Position numbers and translations under genes: made by a program
Notes under the pieces: model-generated
Told to the model about the DNA's origin: nothing
Seen by the model: the letters and a program-made list of their open reading frames with translations, nothing else
Databases searched by the model: none
In this document: in pieces, positions 43,819 to 52,347 of the stretch
Layout of the letters: each line of letters begins with the position of its first letter
Numbering within the stretch: the stretch's first letter is position 1
Assembly: GCF_027924665.1 (NCBI RefSeq)
Contig: NZ_AP027043.1
Location: 1,116,001-1,180,000 of the forward strand
Direction of reading: 5' to 3'
DNA from: Flavobacterium sp. GSB-24
GTDB lineage: Bacteria; Bacteroidota; Bacteroidia; Flavobacteriales; Flavobacteriaceae
Length of the DNA: 64,000 nucleotides

Positions 43819-44769
43819 TTAAAATCCGAAGTTAACTCCTAAACCAAATACTTCTCGAGTTTGGAGACCTTCAAAAGCGTTATCATCGTAAATTGCTTGG
43901 AATGCTAAGTTAGCAGATAAGAATTTGTTTATTTTCATAATGATATTCAAAGAGTAATTGATATCAACATTTTGAGGATGTTCTAAATAATTAGAGTATA
44001 AATTCAATGTGTTTTCTGCAGTTACATTGGTCATAATAGCCAATTTGTAATAAAGTGAAGCATAAAAACCTAGTTCATAGCGCATCGTTTTGCCTTCGTC
44101 AACTCCAAAATAATCGCCATCTACATAAGGCAGACCTGTAAATCTATCAATTCCGCTTGTATAAGCATTGTCTACAAAAGTGAATTTTGAAGTAAGCGGT
44201 GCAAAATTTATTTTCAGATTTTCATCTTTAGACCAGTAAATACCAGGTCCAGTAGTTAGATATCCAGGTGACATGAATTTAGTCTGCTCAGTTCTAATTT
44301 CTTTTCCGTTAGCATCCTGACCGTAAATATAACCCGTTGTAAATTGCGTTCTAAAGTTTAAAAAGAAAGAGTAGTACCACTCGCCAAAAGCTCTTTTCCC
44401 TACAATTGAATTAAACTCTAATCGGTCATCGGTTTTTTTTCCGAAGTCGGTATTTTTAGTTTGTAAAAGTCCGTAAGAAGCAAGGATTTTATTATCCCAG
44501 GTTACATCGTCTTTTTTATAATTAAAGTCATAGTTTATTCCTAAAGTTCCAGAAAAACTATCTTCACCACCAGCGATCCAGTTGTTGAAGCTTGATTGGT
44601 TTAACAAAAGAGATACTGTTCCTTTTGCTTTCCAGCCTTCTCCTTCAATAGTATCATTAATTTTTTTTACTGCTTTTTCGGTATTCTGAATTAATTCTTT
44701 TTCTGAATTTTGTGCCTGAACAATAGCAAAGTTCGCTAAAATGCATAGTAATAACGCCAGCTTTCTCAT
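43819..44769 (-). CDS. DUF3078 protein, outer-membrane barrel
   Basis: 316 residues with a signal peptide ending AIVQAQ. The DUF3078 hallmark is GEGWKAKGTVSLLLNQSSF-NNWIAGGEDSFSG-TLGINYDFNYKK, followed by alternating strand segments and a final FGLGVNFGF aromatic strand. Such proteins are predicted outer-membrane barrels of unknown function. It is the last gene of the minus-strand suf region; in Flavobacteriaceae I recall it often sitting there. Its connection to Fe-S cluster assembly is not known. Confidence 0.85.
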   Translation of the reverse strand: MRKLALLLCILANFAIVQAQNSEKELIQNTEKAVKKINDTIEGEGWKAKGTVSLLLNQSSFNNWIAGGEDSFSGTLGINYDFNYKKDDVTWDNKILASYGLLQTKNTDFGKKTDDRLEFNSIVGKRAFGEWYYSFFLNFRTQFTTGYIYGQDANGKEIRTEQTKFMSPGYLTTGPGIYWSKDENLKINFAPLTSKFTFVDNAYTSGIDRFTGLPYVDGDYFGVDEGKTMRYELGFYASLYYKLAIMTNVTAENTLNLYSNYLEHPQNVDINYSLNIIMKINKFLSANLAFQAIYDDNAFEGLQTREVFGLGVNFGF

Positions 44770-44846
44770 GGTTGTTTAGTTTAAGTGTATTATCAAATAT
44801 ACTAAAAACCAATTGAAACTAGATAATTATCGCTTGTAATTGCAGG

Positions 44847-45356
44847 TTATTTCTTAGATTCTTTGTATAAAGGTACTGCAGAGCATGCTTCGCCATACAT
44901 TATGCTGCGAGCAAATGGCTGTAAATAATTTGCAGCTAAAATATAAGCACGCATAGGAACGGGTTTTCTAGAACATCCTTTTACAATTACGGGTTTGCTT
45001 TTGTAAACAGAATAATCAATTTTACTTAAAATCTCTTCGTAAAGACTTGCATCAAGATCTTCGATTGTTCCGTTAACTACTTTTTTGGCATACGGAGCCA
45101 AATGAACACTAACCAGAATTAATGCCCAAGCTGGAATAATAGCATCTGTACTGCAATGTACAGCAACATATTGATCCTGATATTGCGACCAATCATGATT
45201 TTTTAGGTGCTCTCTAAAGTCTTTTTCTTTCAATAAAAATCCTTCCAAAAGCCATTGCGAAATGTCAATTTGCACACGCATTCCTTTTGGATAATAATCC
45301 TCTAAATCAAAAACTTCTAAAGCACTATTGGCAACTTTATTGATAATTTCTTCCAT
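44847..45356 (-). CDS. DUF2480 family protein
   Basis: A 169-residue cytoplasmic protein of unknown function. DUF2480 blocks are IDISQWLLEGFLLKEKDFR, HLKNHDWSQYQDQYVAVHCSTDAIIPAWA (quoted in two parts) and KGCSRKPVPMRAYILAANYL. There are conserved cysteines (C in HCSTDA, KGCSRK and EACSAV), which might bind a metal or cluster. It regularly sits beside the SufT-type gene in Bacteroidetes. A CAGTCACAGT-type palindrome separates it from that gene. Confidence 0.85.
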   Translation of the reverse strand: MEEIINKVANSALEVFDLEDYYPKGMRVQIDISQWLLEGFLLKEKDFREHLKNHDWSQYQDQYVAVHCSTDAIIPAWALILVSVHLAPYAKKVVNGTIEDLDASLYEEILSKIDYSVYKSKPVIVKGCSRKPVPMRAYILAANYLQPFARSIMYGEACSAVPLYKESKK

Positions 45357-45426
45357 GGTTATTAGTTTTCAGTCACAGTTCTCAGTCACAGTAAAAACTG
45401 AAACTGAGACTGTAAACTGTACACTT
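45357..45426. repeat. CAGTCACAGT palindromic spacer
   Basis: CAGTCACAGTTCTCAGTCACAG-type left arm and ACTGAAACTGAGACTG-type right arm pair imperfectly. The words CAGTCACAGT occur twice in the left arm. It fills the gap between two suf-region genes. Confidence 0.55.
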
Positions 45427-45750
45427 TTAAAGCATTCCTAATTCTAATTTCGCTTCTTCACTCATTAAATCTTTACTCCAAGGTGGATCAAAAGTAATTT
45501 CTACTTCAACATCTTTAATGTGCTCGATTGTTTTTACTTTCTCTTCAACTTCACGTGGTAAGCTTTCTGCAACTGGGCAGTTTGGAGATGTAAGAGTCAT
45601 TAGGATTTTCACTTCGTAATCTGTATTTACCATTACGTCATAAATTAATCCTAACTCGTAAATATCAACAGGGATCTCAGGATCGTAAATTCCTTTTAAA
45701 ATTTTTACGATTGATTCTCCTAATTCGTTTGTGTCTATTTCTTGTTCCAT
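45427..45750 (-). CDS. sufT: SufT/PaaD-like Fe-S maturation protein (DUF59/MIP18)
   Basis: 107 residues. It helps mature Fe-S proteins, probably at a step after the SufBCD scaffold. The DUF59 signature reads IVKILKGIYDPEIPVDIYEL (quoted start) with the DPEIPVDI core, LGLIYDV, and the conserved cysteine in LTSPNCPVAESLP. It ends with DPPWSKDLMSEEAKLELG, a very typical tail. It stands in the suf operon between sufE and DUF2480. The gene symbol follows usual usage and is not proof of function. Confidence 0.85.
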   Translation of the reverse strand: MEQEIDTNELGESIVKILKGIYDPEIPVDIYELGLIYDVMVNTDYEVKILMTLTSPNCPVAESLPREVEEKVKTIEHIKDVEVEITFDPPWSKDLMSEEAKLELGML

Positions 45751-45756
45751 TGTTTT

Positions 45757-45836
45757 TATTTGTTTTTTGCCACGAATTTCACAAATTTCCCGAATTAAAA
45801 TTTGTGTTAATTCGTGAAATTCGTGGCAGAAGAAAT
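45757..45836. repeat. CACGAATTTCAC palindromic spacer
   Basis: TTGCCACGAATTTCACAAATTT pairs with the later AATTCGTGAAATTCGTGGCA; the outer 14 bases match almost perfectly. It lies between sufE and the sufT-type gene, and shares its words with the spacer at 34085-34170. Confidence 0.65.
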
Positions 45837-46262
45837 TTAATTTTTGTTTTTTGAATCAAATGCTAAAGCATACATTTTGATGTTTTTAATCATCGAAACC
45901 AAACCGTTAGCACGTGTTGCTGATAAATGCTCTTTTAAGCCGATTTCATCAATAAAATCGACATCAGCTTCAAGAATATCTTTTGCTTTTTGATTAGAGA
46001 AAGCACGAATTAAAATTGCAATTATTCCTTTGGTCAAAATAGCGTCGCTATCTGCCGTGAAAACAATTTTATCGTCTTGTTCTTCACCTTGTAACCAAAC
46101 TTTTGACTGACATCCTTTAATTAAATTCTCATCGGTTTTATATTCTTCTTTAATCAGCGGAAGCGTTTTTCCTAGCTCGATGATGTATTCATAACGCTGC
46201 ATCCAGTCGTCGAACATTGAGAATTCATCTATTATTTCGTTTTGTATTTCTTTTATTGTCAT
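45837..46262 (-). CDS. sufE: SufE sulfur acceptor
   Basis: Accepts persulfide sulfur from SufS and delivers it to SufBCD. 141 residues. The active cysteine is C51 in LIKGCQSKVWL, the family motif. Other marks are WMQRYEYIIELGKTLP near the start and KGIIAILIRAFS with ARANGLVSMIKNIK near the end. It lies directly downstream of a small lipoprotein gene and two genes away from sufS, as expected for a partner of SufS. Confidence 0.95.
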   Translation of the reverse strand: MTIKEIQNEIIDEFSMFDDWMQRYEYIIELGKTLPLIKEEYKTDENLIKGCQSKVWLQGEEQDDKIVFTADSDAILTKGIIAILIRAFSNQKAKDILEADVDFIDEIGLKEHLSATRANGLVSMIKNIKMYALAFDSKNKN

Positions 46263-46264
46263 AA

Positions 46265-46690
46265 TTATTCTTTAACAAAATCAACTAATAAATTTACTAG
46301 TTTTTCGATTTCTTTAGGAGGAAAACCATTGTCGAAACCTTGTGTTTCATAGATTTTTCCATCTTTTGTAATTTTTAAATTTCCTATCGCAGCACCATCG
46401 TATGTACGTTTGTCAGTTGGTGCTTTTAAAGAAGAAAGATTGTCTAAATTAACTTTAGAAAATGCAGTAACAATTTCGTTCCATTTTGCATCATCAATAT
46501 TAATTTGCACAGGTTCAGCATTACGTGCTGTAGTAACCAAAACCGATTTGTTTTGTGCTACGATAGTTTTGTAATAACCTCTTGAGTGTGCAGAATATTC
46601 AATTTGTGTTGAAGTCATATCTGTTTTTTTTTGACTGCAGCATCCAGTTGCAATAAAAAGCGTTAAAAGCAATAAAGACAATATTCTCAT
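46265..46690 (-). CDS. Small predicted lipoprotein in the suf operon
   Basis: 141 residues. The lipobox is ATGC (C17), followed by a second cysteine (GCCSQKK). The rest is a mixed soluble domain (YYKTIVAQNKSVLVTTARNA and WNEIVTAFSKVNLDNLSSLK). I recognise no named family. Its place between sufS and sufE, 2-14 bases from each, is tight, so it is co-transcribed, but why an envelope lipoprotein should sit inside a cytoplasmic Fe-S operon is not obvious. Confidence 0.8.
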   Translation of the reverse strand: MRILSLLLLTLFIATGCCSQKKTDMTSTQIEYSAHSRGYYKTIVAQNKSVLVTTARNAEPVQINIDDAKWNEIVTAFSKVNLDNLSSLKAPTDKRTYDGAAIGNLKITKDGKIYETQGFDNGFPPKEIEKLVNLLVDFVKE

Positions 46691-46704
46691 AAAAATAGTT
46701 TTTT

Positions 46705-47919
46705 TTAGCTTAGCATTGTTTGTGCTTTTTTAACGGCATCAACCATTAAATCAATTTCTTCTTTAGTATTATAAAAAGAGAAAGAAGCACGAATTGTTCC
46801 AGGAATACAGAAGAAACTCATAATTGGCTGTGCACAATGATGTCCGGTTCTTACGGCAATTCCTAATTTATCTATAATAGAACCAATATCATACGGATGA
46901 ATTCCATCAATATTAAACGAAACTACAGATGCTTTATTTTTCCCCGTTCCGTAGATTCTCAAACCTTCTATTTCAGATAAACGTTTTGTGGCGTATTCCA
47001 AAAGTTCGTGTTCGTACTCTTGAATATTTTCGAAACCAATAGTATTCAAATAATCAATTGCAGTTCCAAGAACAATTCCGCCGGCAATATTTGGTGTACC
47101 TGCTTCAAATTTATGAGGCAAATCTGCGTAAGTAGTTTTCTCGAAAGTAACTTCTTTGATCATTTCGCCGCCGCCTTGATAAGGAGGAAGTTTGTTTAAC
47201 CATTCTTCTTTTCCGTATAAAATTCCAGTTCCGGTTGGACCGCACATTTTATGTCCTGAAAAAGCATAGAAATCGCAATCCAATTCTTGAACATCTGGTT
47301 TTAAATGCGGAACTGCCTGAGCACCGTCAATTAAAACAGCGGCACCAACAGAGTGCGCTTTATCAATTATATATTTTATCGGATTAATGATTCCAAGTGC
47401 ATTTGAAATATGGTTAAGTGTAACCACCTTTGTTTTTTCCGAAAGCAAAGCATCAAACTCTTCTAGAATTAATTCTCCGTTTTCATTAATTGGAATTACT
47501 TTTAAAACCGCCCCTGTTTTTTCACACAACATCTGCCAAGGCACAATATTACTGTGATGTTCCAATGACGAAACAATTACTTCGTCACTTGGTTTTAAAA
47601 TTGAAGCAAAACCATTGGTTACTAAATTAATACCATGAGTTGTTCCAGAAGTAAAAAGCACTTCATGAGCATGTTTTGCGTTTATATGTTCTTTTACTTT
47701 ACCACGAGAAACCTCGTAAGCGTCAGTAGCTAACTGGCTTAAAGTGTGAACGCCACGGTGAATATTGGCGTTGATTTCTTGATAATATTTTACTTCCGCA
47801 TCGATCACAACTTGTGGTTTCTGAGAAGTAGCTCCGTTGTCGAAATATACTAAAGGTTTTCCGTTAACTTTTTGGTTAAGAATTGGAAAATCAGCTCTTA
47901 TTTTTTGAATATCTAGCAT
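46705..47919 (-). CDS. sufS: Cysteine desulfurase SufS
   Basis: A PLP enzyme that takes sulfur from cysteine for Fe-S clusters. 404 residues, class II desulfurase. The PLP lysine is in FSGHKMCGPTGTGILYG; the catalytic cysteine is in VRTGHHCAQPIM. FDNGATSQKP, HRGVHTLS and TSGTTHGINLVT are other family blocks. It begins the downstream part of the suf operon; the gene upstream on this strand (sufD) is separated by an opposite-strand gene, so sufS needs its own promoter, a candidate for which is present at 47945-47952. Confidence 0.96.
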   Translation of the reverse strand: MLDIQKIRADFPILNQKVNGKPLVYFDNGATSQKPQVVIDAEVKYYQEINANIHRGVHTLSQLATDAYEVSRGKVKEHINAKHAHEVLFTSGTTHGINLVTNGFASILKPSDEVIVSSLEHHSNIVPWQMLCEKTGAVLKVIPINENGELILEEFDALLSEKTKVVTLNHISNALGIINPIKYIIDKAHSVGAAVLIDGAQAVPHLKPDVQELDCDFYAFSGHKMCGPTGTGILYGKEEWLNKLPPYQGGGEMIKEVTFEKTTYADLPHKFEAGTPNIAGGIVLGTAIDYLNTIGFENIQEYEHELLEYATKRLSEIEGLRIYGTGKNKASVVSFNIDGIHPYDIGSIIDKLGIAVRTGHHCAQPIMSFFCIPGTIRASFSFYNTKEEIDLMVDAVKKAQTMLS

Positions 47920-47944
47920 GTCTTATTTAGAAAAAATCTATTTA

Positions 47945-47952
47945 CAAAAGTA
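47945..47952 (-). promoter_or_regulatory. Probable -7 element of sufS
   Basis: Minus-strand TACTTTTG matches TAnnTTTG and stands 25 bases before the sufS start codon. The -33 region is weak. Confidence 0.5.
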
Positions 47953-48136
47953 CTAAAACTAAATTTGTTTATACAGGAATTCTATAATTTCCTTTTATGG
48001 CATCATTGTTACAAGGCGTAAATGCTGATTCTGTAAAAATCGGTTAACTTTTCTGAATTATCTGAATCAGATTTATAATTTGACTCCTAAAAACGTGAAC
48101 ATAAATTATTTATATTGCAATAAAAATAACGTATCA

Positions 48137-49486
48137 ATGAAAAAATTTCTCAAAGTATTTCTGCTTGTAGTTGTTCTGGCTTTTTTATATTTCGGATTTA
48201 CAACTTACCCTAAACTGGATTTGATTTCTGGATTTTCTGCCAAGAGTATTGCATCAGGACATTTTATAGATAATCGTTCGAAAGAATTAATTGAAAAAAC
48301 CGACAATGATATCGACATGATTGATTTGGCAACGAATGCAATTGATGATGCAGGAAAATTTGCAACTTCAAATGTTTATGGTTTAAAAGAAAGAAAAGCG
48401 ATTTACAGAGAAGGTTTAGGTGCTGTTTTGATTAATGATGATTTTGATGTTTCGAAACCGTATCTGCTGCCAAAGAGAACCAAATTGGTTAATAATCTTC
48501 CTTTTCCTTACGGTAATAAGGAGCCAAAAGATACCGCATTTTCGAATATTGATTATTCCAAATTAAAAAAAGCGGTTGATAATGCTTTTGATAAACCTAG
48601 TGGCGGAACAAAAAGAACCCGTGCAGTTGTGGTTTTATATAAAGACAAATTAATTGCCGAAAAATACGATAAAGGTTTTAATAAAGACAGCAAAATTTTA
48701 GGCTGGTCGATGACAAAAAGTATCACAAGTTCGGCTTTTGGTGTTTTGGCAAAACAAGGAAAAATCGATATTTACAAACCGGCACCAGTTAAAGAATGGC
48801 AAAATGACGAACGCAAAAATATTACGCTTAACGATTTGCTTCACATGAATTCTGGTTTAGAATGGGAAGAGAATTACAGTACAATCTGCGATGCCACAAA
48901 AATGCTTTTTCAGGCTGAAGATATGGGGAAAGTGCAGTTGGATAAACCAGCTCAATTTAAACCCAATACACATTGGAATTATTCTTCTGGAACAACCAAT
49001 TTATTATCCCTGATTTTAAGAAGACAATTTAAAACACAGCAAGAATATCTTGATTTTTGGTACAGCGCTGTAATCGACAAAATAGGAATGAATTCGATGA
49101 TTGTAGAGCAGGATATGAGTGGAACTTTTGTAGGTTCATCATACGGATGGGCAACACCGCGCGATTGGTCAAAATTTGGATTGTTATATCTAAGAAAAGG
49201 AAATTGGAACGGCGAACAAATCCTTGACGAAAGCTGGGTTAAATATACCGCAACACCAACAAATACTTCTGAAGGAAAATACGGTGCGCAATTTTGGCTA
49301 AACGCAGGAGGGAAGTTCCCTGATGTTCCTCGTGATATGTTTTACTGCAGTGGTTATCAAGGCCAGATGGTAGCGATTATTCCGTCTCTGGATATGGTAA
49401 TTGTGAGAATGGGAGTGAGAGAAGGTGATAAAAGTTTTGACTTTAATGGGTTTTTGAAAGAGGTTATTTCTTCAGTAAAAAAATAA
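48137..49486 (+). CDS. Membrane-anchored serine hydrolase, class C beta-lactamase-like
   Basis: 449 residues from ATG 48137 (a longer frame from 48080 would add a polar 19-residue extension). Residues 1-25 form an N-terminal membrane anchor (KVFLLVVVLAFLYFGF). The catalytic SxxK motif is S191-MTK in GWSMTKSITSSAFG. The second tyrosine motif appears as WNYSSGTTNLL, and FWLNAGGKFPDVPRDMFYCSGYQGQM replaces the third KTG-like box (HxG form). The substrate may be a D-amino peptide or ester. It lies on the opposite strand between sufD and sufS and has no visible link to Fe-S assembly. Confidence 0.88.
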   Translation: MKKFLKVFLLVVVLAFLYFGFTTYPKLDLISGFSAKSIASGHFIDNRSKELIEKTDNDIDMIDLATNAIDDAGKFATSNVYGLKERKAIYREGLGAVLINDDFDVSKPYLLPKRTKLVNNLPFPYGNKEPKDTAFSNIDYSKLKKAVDNAFDKPSGGTKRTRAVVVLYKDKLIAEKYDKGFNKDSKILGWSMTKSITSSAFGVLAKQGKIDIYKPAPVKEWQNDERKNITLNDLLHMNSGLEWEENYSTICDATKMLFQAEDMGKVQLDKPAQFKPNTHWNYSSGTTNLLSLILRRQFKTQQEYLDFWYSAVIDKIGMNSMIVEQDMSGTFVGSSYGWATPRDWSKFGLLYLRKGNWNGEQILDESWVKYTATPTNTSEGKYGAQFWLNAGGKFPDVPRDMFYCSGYQGQMVAIIPSLDMVIVRMGVREGDKSFDFNGFLKEVISSVKK

Positions 49487-49489
49487 AAT

Positions 49490-49588
49490 TTTAGCGCAAA
49501 GACCCCAAGTAAAAAGCGCAAAGTTCGCAAATTTTATATAAAAAACTTTGCGAACTTTGCATAACCTTTGTGTCTTTGCGCTAAAACC
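49490..49588. repeat. GCGCAAAG palindromic spacer
   Basis: TTTTAGCGCAAAGAC and GTCTTTGCGCTAAAA are exact outer arms, and AAAGTTCGCAAA pairs with TTTGCGAACTTT inside. It lies between the convergent serine hydrolase and sufD genes. It belongs to the same theme as 43657-43800. Confidence 0.7.
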
Positions 49589-49591
49589 TGA

Positions 49592-50908
49592 CTACAAATC
49601 AAATCCTAAATTCACGCCCAATTTCATGGCAATGATTTTAGTAATTCTTTGTTTTAATTCTGGTATTTTGATGCTTTCGATAACGGCATTTGAGAATGCG
49701 TACATCAATAAAGCTTTTGCTTCTTTTTTCGGGATACCACGAGACTGCATGTAGAACATTGCTGTTTCATCTAATTGTCCAACAGTACATCCGTGAGAAC
49801 ATTTTACGTCATCTGCAAAAATCTCTAATTGTGGTTTTGCGTTGATAGTTGCTTTGTCACTCAATAAAATGTTGTTGCTTTTTTGGAAAGCGTTTGTTTT
49901 TTGAGCTTCTTTTTCTACCAAAACTTTTCCGTTAAAAACTCCTGTTGAGCGATCAGAGAAAATTCCTTTATAATCTTGGAAACTTTCGCAGTTTGGTGTT
50001 GCGTGGTTTACTAAAGTGTAATGGTCAACGTGTTGTTTGTCGTTTAAGATAGAAATTCCGTTAAGCGTACTTGTCAATCTTTCTCCAAAATGGTAAAAAT
50101 TTAAGTTGTTACGAGTTAGATTTCCTCCAAACGAAAATGTATGAACAGAAGCGTGACTTTCTTGTTGCTGAGAAACATAAGTGTTGTCAACTAAGTTAGC
50201 TTCGCTATTATCATTTTGAATTTTGTAATAGTCAACAATCGCACGTTTTTGAGCAAAAATCTCAGTAACAGAATTTGTTAAAACTGGATTTTCATTCAAA
50301 CTTTGGTGACGTTCGATAATTTGAACATGTGAATTTTCACCCACAATAACCAAGTTTCTTGGCTGAACCATTAACGCAGCTTCATTTCCTGTTGAGAAAT
50401 ACATAATTTCAATTGGTTTGTCAGCTACTTTTTTCTGTGGGATATTGATAAAAGCACCTTCAATTGCAAAAGCTGTATTCAATGAAGTCAAGCTGTCATC
50501 TTTACTTGCTATTTTATTGAAGTAAGTATCAATAACCATTTTGTATTTTGGTTTGGTCAATGCCGATGACATCAAACAAACATCGATTCCGTCGTGAGTT
50601 GTAGAAGATAAATGTGAACTAAAAACACCATCAATAAACACTAATTTATAAGTGTCAATTTCGTGTAAAAAGTATTTTTTTACCTGATTAAATTCAATTG
50701 CATTTTCCTGCTTAGGAAAAACCGTAAAGTCATTTTTTAAGATGGCATTTAGCGATGTATATTTCCAAGCTTCTTCTTTTTTGGTTGGGAAACCTTTATT
50801 TTCGAAGTTTTTTAAAGCATTTGTGCGTATGTCGTGTAAATCTGAATGTACATCGACACGCTCTTCAAAAGCCATAAAAGACGATACTAATTTTTCTTTT
50901 AAATCCAT
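49592..50908 (-). CDS. sufD: SufD subunit of the SufBCD scaffold
   Basis: 438 residues. SufD completes the SufBC2D scaffold complex on which clusters are built. Typical are the N-terminal KKEEAWKYTSLNAIL segment, the beta-helix body, and the C-terminal VKCSHGCTVGQLDETAMFYM with the QSRGIPKKEAKALLMYAF motif shared with SufB. It is followed on the same strand, after the GCGCAAAG repeat, only by the opposite-strand hydrolase, so sufD is the last gene of the upstream suf transcript. A four-helix-bundle gene lies between it and sufC. Confidence 0.95.
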   Translation of the reverse strand: MDLKEKLVSSFMAFEERVDVHSDLHDIRTNALKNFENKGFPTKKEEAWKYTSLNAILKNDFTVFPKQENAIEFNQVKKYFLHEIDTYKLVFIDGVFSSHLSSTTHDGIDVCLMSSALTKPKYKMVIDTYFNKIASKDDSLTSLNTAFAIEGAFINIPQKKVADKPIEIMYFSTGNEAALMVQPRNLVIVGENSHVQIIERHQSLNENPVLTNSVTEIFAQKRAIVDYYKIQNDNSEANLVDNTYVSQQQESHASVHTFSFGGNLTRNNLNFYHFGERLTSTLNGISILNDKQHVDHYTLVNHATPNCESFQDYKGIFSDRSTGVFNGKVLVEKEAQKTNAFQKSNNILLSDKATINAKPQLEIFADDVKCSHGCTVGQLDETAMFYMQSRGIPKKEAKALLMYAFSNAVIESIKIPELKQRITKIIAMKLGVNLGFDL

Positions 50909-50924
50909 TGTTCTTTTTAGTCTT

Positions 50925-51040
50925 AAAGTCGAAAGTCGAAAGTCGAAAGACTTATGATTGTCGACTGTTTTTGCCTAAGGTCAAGAATTAAAGCATAAAG
51001 TTTTTGACTTTATGACTTTCGACTTTATGACTTTGGGCTC
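50925..51040. repeat. GTCGAAA repeat, left flank of the four-helix-bundle gene
   Basis: Three tandem copies of AAGTCGA occur at 50930-50948, then GACTTTATGACTTTCGACTTT and similar at 51007-51034. The segment can fold on itself, and it also pairs with the right flank at 51400-51431. Confidence 0.65.
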
Positions 51041-51393
51041 AAATATTTAATGAAACCACTTAGCAACTTCGATATTTCTGTTATCGATTCTAAAAGCATT
51101 TCAAATTCTTCTTTTATAATATATTCTAAATCAAAAGCTAAATATAATTGAGATCTGACTTCTCCTGCGGATGCTTTGGCTACATATAAAAAATAAACAA
51201 ATTCTTTATCTGTATTTCTCTCAAAACCCTCTGCTATATTTGATGATATAGAAAGGGATGCACGTCTTATTTGTCTAACAAAATCAAAGTCTTTTTTAAA
51301 ATTAGAATTTTCAGTAATCAAATATATTTTCTTATTGAAGATTCGAGATTTTTGCCAAGAATTTATTTCTTCAAAAGATTTAAATTTACTCAT
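51025..51393 (-). CDS. Four-helix-bundle protein (23S rRNA intervening-sequence type)
   Basis: 122 residues, all alpha-helical, with the family marks FEEINSWQKSRIF, FVRQIRRASLSISSNIAEGFER and FVYFLYVAKASAGEVRSQLYLA. The family is known from proteins encoded inside intervening sequences of some bacterial 23S rRNA genes, which are cut out by RNase III, and also as free genes; function unknown. Here it sits inside the suf operon between sufC and sufD, enclosed by inverted GTCGAAA/TTTCGAC repeats. The gene uses the same strand as suf and therefore is carried in the suf mRNA. It has no homologous neighbour. Confidence 0.92.
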   Translation of the reverse strand: MSKFKSFEEINSWQKSRIFNKKIYLITENSNFKKDFDFVRQIRRASLSISSNIAEGFERNTDKEFVYFLYVAKASAGEVRSQLYLAFDLEYIIKEEFEMLLESITEISKLLSGFIKYLSPKS

Positions 51394-51399
51394 TGCTCT

Positions 51400-51431
51400 A
51401 TTTTCGACTTTTGACTTTCGACTTTCAGACT
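51400..51431. repeat. TTTCGAC repeat, right flank of the four-helix-bundle gene
   Basis: TTTCGACTTTTGACTTTCGA with CTTTCAGAC. It is the reverse complement, within a few bases, of the AAGTCGA triplet at 50930-50948, and so both ends of the insert can pair in RNA. Confidence 0.65.
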
Positions 51432-51434
51432 ATA

Positions 51435-52181
51435 TTAATTCTCCGCTTTAATCCAGTCGTATCCTTTTTCTTCCAATTCGTAAGCCAATTCTTTTCCTCC
51501 AGATTTTACAATTCTTCCGTTGTAAAGAACGTGAACGAAATCTGGAACGATATAGTCTAACAAACGTTGGTAGTGAGTAATAACGATAATTGCGTTTTTG
51601 TCGCTTTTCAATTTGTTAACTCCGTTTGCAACGATTCTTAAAGCATCGATATCAAGACCAGAATCGGTTTCGTCAAGAATAGCCAATTTTGGTTCCAACA
51701 TTGCCATTTGAAAAATTTCGTTTCTTTTTTTCTCTCCTCCAGAAAAACCTTCGTTTAAAGAACGAGATAAAAATTTACGGTCGATTTCTAATAATTCAGA
51801 TTTCTCACGAATTACTTTCAACATTTCGTTTGCCGGCATTTCTTCCTGACCGTTTGCTTTACGAGTTTCGTTGATAGCAGTTTTCATAAAGTTAGTTACA
51901 CTAACTCCTGGAATTTCTACCGGATATTGGAAAGAAAGAAAAACTCCTTTGTGAGCTCTTTCTTCAGGAGCTAAATCAGCAAGATCTTCTCCGTCAAGAA
52001 TTACCTCCCCGTCTGTAACTTCGTAGTTTTCGTTTCCTGCAATAACAGCAGAAAGTGTACTTTTTCCAGAACCGTTTGGTCCCATAATAGCGTGAACTTC
52101 TCCAGCTTTAACTTCTATATTAATTCCTTTAAGGATTTCTTTATCACCAATTGAGGCGTGAAGGTTTTTTATACTTAACAT
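51435..52181 (-). CDS. sufC: SufC ATPase
   Basis: 248 residues. The ABC-type ATPase of the SufBCD scaffold, soluble in the cytoplasm. Walker A is GPNGSGKSTLS, the signature FSGGEKKRNEIFQ (LNEGFSGGEKKR is SufC-specific), Walker B LAILDETDSGLD, and the switch histidine in VITHYQRLLDY. The YQRLLDYIVPDFVHVL segment and the C-terminal GYDWIKAE tail are SufC hallmarks. It stands between sufB (166-base spacer) and the four-helix-bundle gene. Confidence 0.97.
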   Translation of the reverse strand: MLSIKNLHASIGDKEILKGINIEVKAGEVHAIMGPNGSGKSTLSAVIAGNENYEVTDGEVILDGEDLADLAPEERAHKGVFLSFQYPVEIPGVSVTNFMKTAINETRKANGQEEMPANEMLKVIREKSELLEIDRKFLSRSLNEGFSGGEKKRNEIFQMAMLEPKLAILDETDSGLDIDALRIVANGVNKLKSDKNAIIVITHYQRLLDYIVPDFVHVLYNGRIVKSGGKELAYELEEKGYDWIKAEN

Positions 52182-52187
52182 GTTATT

Positions 52188-52347
52188 TTTGTTTAAAGTT
52201 TAAAGTTTCAAATTCTTAGTTTTAAGAAATGCTACTTTAAAATCTTTTTTTGTTTAAACTATTTATTTTTCAATTTAGGTTTTGTGAAAAGTTTCTATTT
52301 TAAGGATCAAAGCATTTGTAAAACTTGAAACCTGAAACTTTAAACTT
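52188..52347. repeat. TTTAAAGTTTAAAGTTTCAA palindromic spacer
   Basis: The left arm (52193-52212) and the right arm TTGAAACCTGAAACTTTAAA (52325-52345) are inverted repeats with few mismatches. It fills the whole gap between sufC and sufB. Confidence 0.6.

Noticed and set aside
51025..51393. Toxin or antitoxin gene in the suf operon
   Set aside because: The protein fits the four-helix-bundle family fully, and there is no second small gene beside it that could be a partner.
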